Source of the DNA: Saccharospirillum salsuginis
GTDB taxonomy: Bacteria > Pseudomonadota > Gammaproteobacteria > Pseudomonadales > Natronospirillaceae
NCBI RefSeq assembly: GCF_014651855.1
Contig: NZ_BMXR01000002.1
Span: 473,867-537,866, forward strand
Direction: 5' to 3'
DNA: 64,000 bases
The translations under genes were made by a program, and so were the position numbers. The notes below the pieces were generated by a model. It was not told where the DNA came from. It did no database searches and saw only the letters and a program-made list of their open reading frames with translations. Shown piece by piece: positions 63,312-64,000 of the stretch (position 1 is the stretch's first letter; the number at the start of each line of letters is the position of its first letter).

Positions 63312-63369
63312 TTGATTTGGTGCCAAATTAGTCAGCGAATTCCCTGGTGTGCCGCAGCTTTGTAGTCTT

Positions 63370-63485
63370 GTAGGTTGGATTAGATCCGAAGGATCGTAAT
63401 CCAACAATCCAAACCATGAGCATAGGTTGGATATCGAGGTGCTCGTTGAATGTTGGATTACGCGCTTCGCGCTAATCCAACCTAC
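63370..63485. repeat. GTAGGTTGGATTA inverted repeat, family C, copy 3
   Basis: It begins GTAGGTTGGATTAGATCCG and ends GCGCTAATCCAACCTAC; the terminal 14 bases are exact complements. Confidence 0.78.
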
Positions 63486-63503
63486 TACTAGTGAATTCCT
63501 ACC

Positions 63504-63636
63504 CGTAGGGTGGGCATTGCCCACCATCGCTTGGAATTCAATCATTTGTTGAATCCAAAGATTCCGGTGAAACCCAAGCCATGGGTAGACGTCGATGGTC
63601 CATTATCCTCCCATGGTGGGCGGTGCCCACCCTACG
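63504..63636. repeat. GTAGGGTGGGC inverted pair, family D
   Basis: CGTAGGGTGGGCATTGCCC at the left and GGGCGGTGCCCACCCTACG at the right enclose about 90 bases of other sequence, the same layout as at 55555-55669. Confidence 0.72.
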
Positions 63637-63664
63637 AGGTAGATTGCCGTGGCAACATGGATCA

Positions 63665-63778
63665 GCGCCTGGTGTCCGGTACCCCTCAGGCGGACGTCGG
63701 CCCGCAGGGAAGCGGGCCGCCGAGCTTACAGGGAAGTACTTGCAGCGGTCCGCTTGAGGGGTGCCGGGCACCGGGCGC
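63665..63778 (-). repeat. Three-stem intergenic repeat, family A, copy 13 (divergent core)
   Basis: The 30-base outer arms pair with five differences, nearly all G-T compatible. The inner hairpin CGGCCCGCAGGGAAGCGGG is kept, but the other reads TTACAGGGAAGTACTTGCAG instead of the usual TACATGGACGTA form. Confidence 0.75.
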
Positions 63779-63828
63779 GGGTTCCCGCCACCGTCACCAA
63801 CCCAGCAAGGCTATCCACTGGCACCAAA

Positions 63829-64000
63829 TCAACCAATAGAGTGATCAGCCATCAACTCCAATGCCTGAATCATACCAGCGTGGTCCCAGTTGCTGCCGTC
63901 TCTCGCCTCGCAAACATTAAACAAGGTTTGTGCCGTGGCGGTACTCGGCAATGACACGCCCAACTGACGCGCGGCGGTGAGCGCGAGGTTGAGGTCTTTC
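63829..64000 (-). CDS. glxR: 2-hydroxy-3-oxopropionate (tartronate semialdehyde) reductase, C-terminal part
   Basis: The last 56 codons of a beta-hydroxyacid dehydrogenase; the start lies beyond the window. The visible KDLNLALTAARQLGVSLP carries the family's KDLxxAL lysine region, followed by TATAQTLFNVCEARDGSNWD and a short tail ending ADHSIG. Place before the glycerate kinase gene indicates GlxR/GarR, making glycerate from tartronate semialdehyde. Confidence 0.85.
   Translation of the reverse strand, partial: KDLNLALTAARQLGVSLPSTATAQTLFNVCEARDGSNWDHAGMIQALELMADHSIG

Larger units (their letters stand above)
63122..63828. other. 707-base gap between the reductase and glycerate kinase genes, filled with repeats
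   Basis: In order it holds family A copy 12, C copy 3, a D pair and the divergent family A copy 13. Less than 200 bases are outside repeats. The short frames at 63510-63839 and 63538-63771 are repeat translations. Confidence 0.75.

Overview
The window is a high-GC stretch of a gammaproteobacterial chromosome. The evidence is the rpsU-yqeY-dnaG-rpoD macromolecular-synthesis block, the tsaD-folB pair, rsgA divergent from orn, rnt beside motY, MSHA-type pilins, and the gene order cbrX-cbrA-cbrB-(small RNA)-pcnB-folK-panB-panC, which is best known from Pseudomonas. I read it as a Pseudomonadales/Oceanospirillales-type, flagellated, aerobic bacterium; the genus cannot be fixed from the sequence alone.

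Layout. 1-7.2 kb: rpoD (cut by the window edge), dnaG, yqeY and rpsU on the minus strand; tsaD, folB and a first folK-like gene on the plus strand; then tesA. 7.2-21 kb: a YbbA/YbbP-type exporter, a 2-Cys peroxiredoxin behind an OxyR-like site, a secreted trypsin-like protease with an odd C-terminus, rsgA/orn, a LysR regulator, thioredoxin, fadE, a DUF1761 protein, and rnt with an MTH1187-family gene. 21-31 kb: motY and a pilin-only MSHA-like cluster ending in a 1793-residue MshQ-like surface protein. 31-38 kb: pgi, panD, panC, panB, folK, pcnB. 38-43 kb: the CbrX-CbrA-CbrB carbon/nitrogen-balance system with a previously unannotated CrcZ-like small RNA gene between cbrB and pcnB. The RNA gene has a sigma-54 promoter and an upstream array of TGTTAC motifs. 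43-49 kb: an HD-GYP response regulator with its histidine kinase, gluQ and an aminotransferase.

49-64 kb is a purine-to-glycerate catabolic region. Guanine deaminase and xanthine dehydrogenase (XdhAB) feed urate to the membrane urate oxidase PuuD. UraH, UraD, PuuE and AllA carry it on to glyoxylate. A glycerate kinase and a cut tartronate-semialdehyde reductase gene give the exit through glycerate. A RutR-like TetR regulator sits in the middle, and four copies of a TTGACC/GGTCAA palindrome each lie directly downstream of a -10 box: its own, and those of uraH, the purine permease and xdhA. Allantoicase, xdhC and gcl are not in the window.

Almost every long intergenic gap is filled with several unrelated families of inverted repeats. 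The most striking is a 108-116 bp element present 13 times (family A). Each copy can fold into a long outer stem enclosing two small hairpins. Stem sequences differ between copies but stay complementary within a copy, while the loops are conserved. Other families are a REP-like repeat starting GTAGGAGCGCACGC (B), GTAGGTTGGATTA repeats (C), GTAGGGTGGGC repeats (D) and GTAGGGCAGA repeats (E). I saw no rRNA, tRNA, CRISPR array, prophage or complete insertion sequence.
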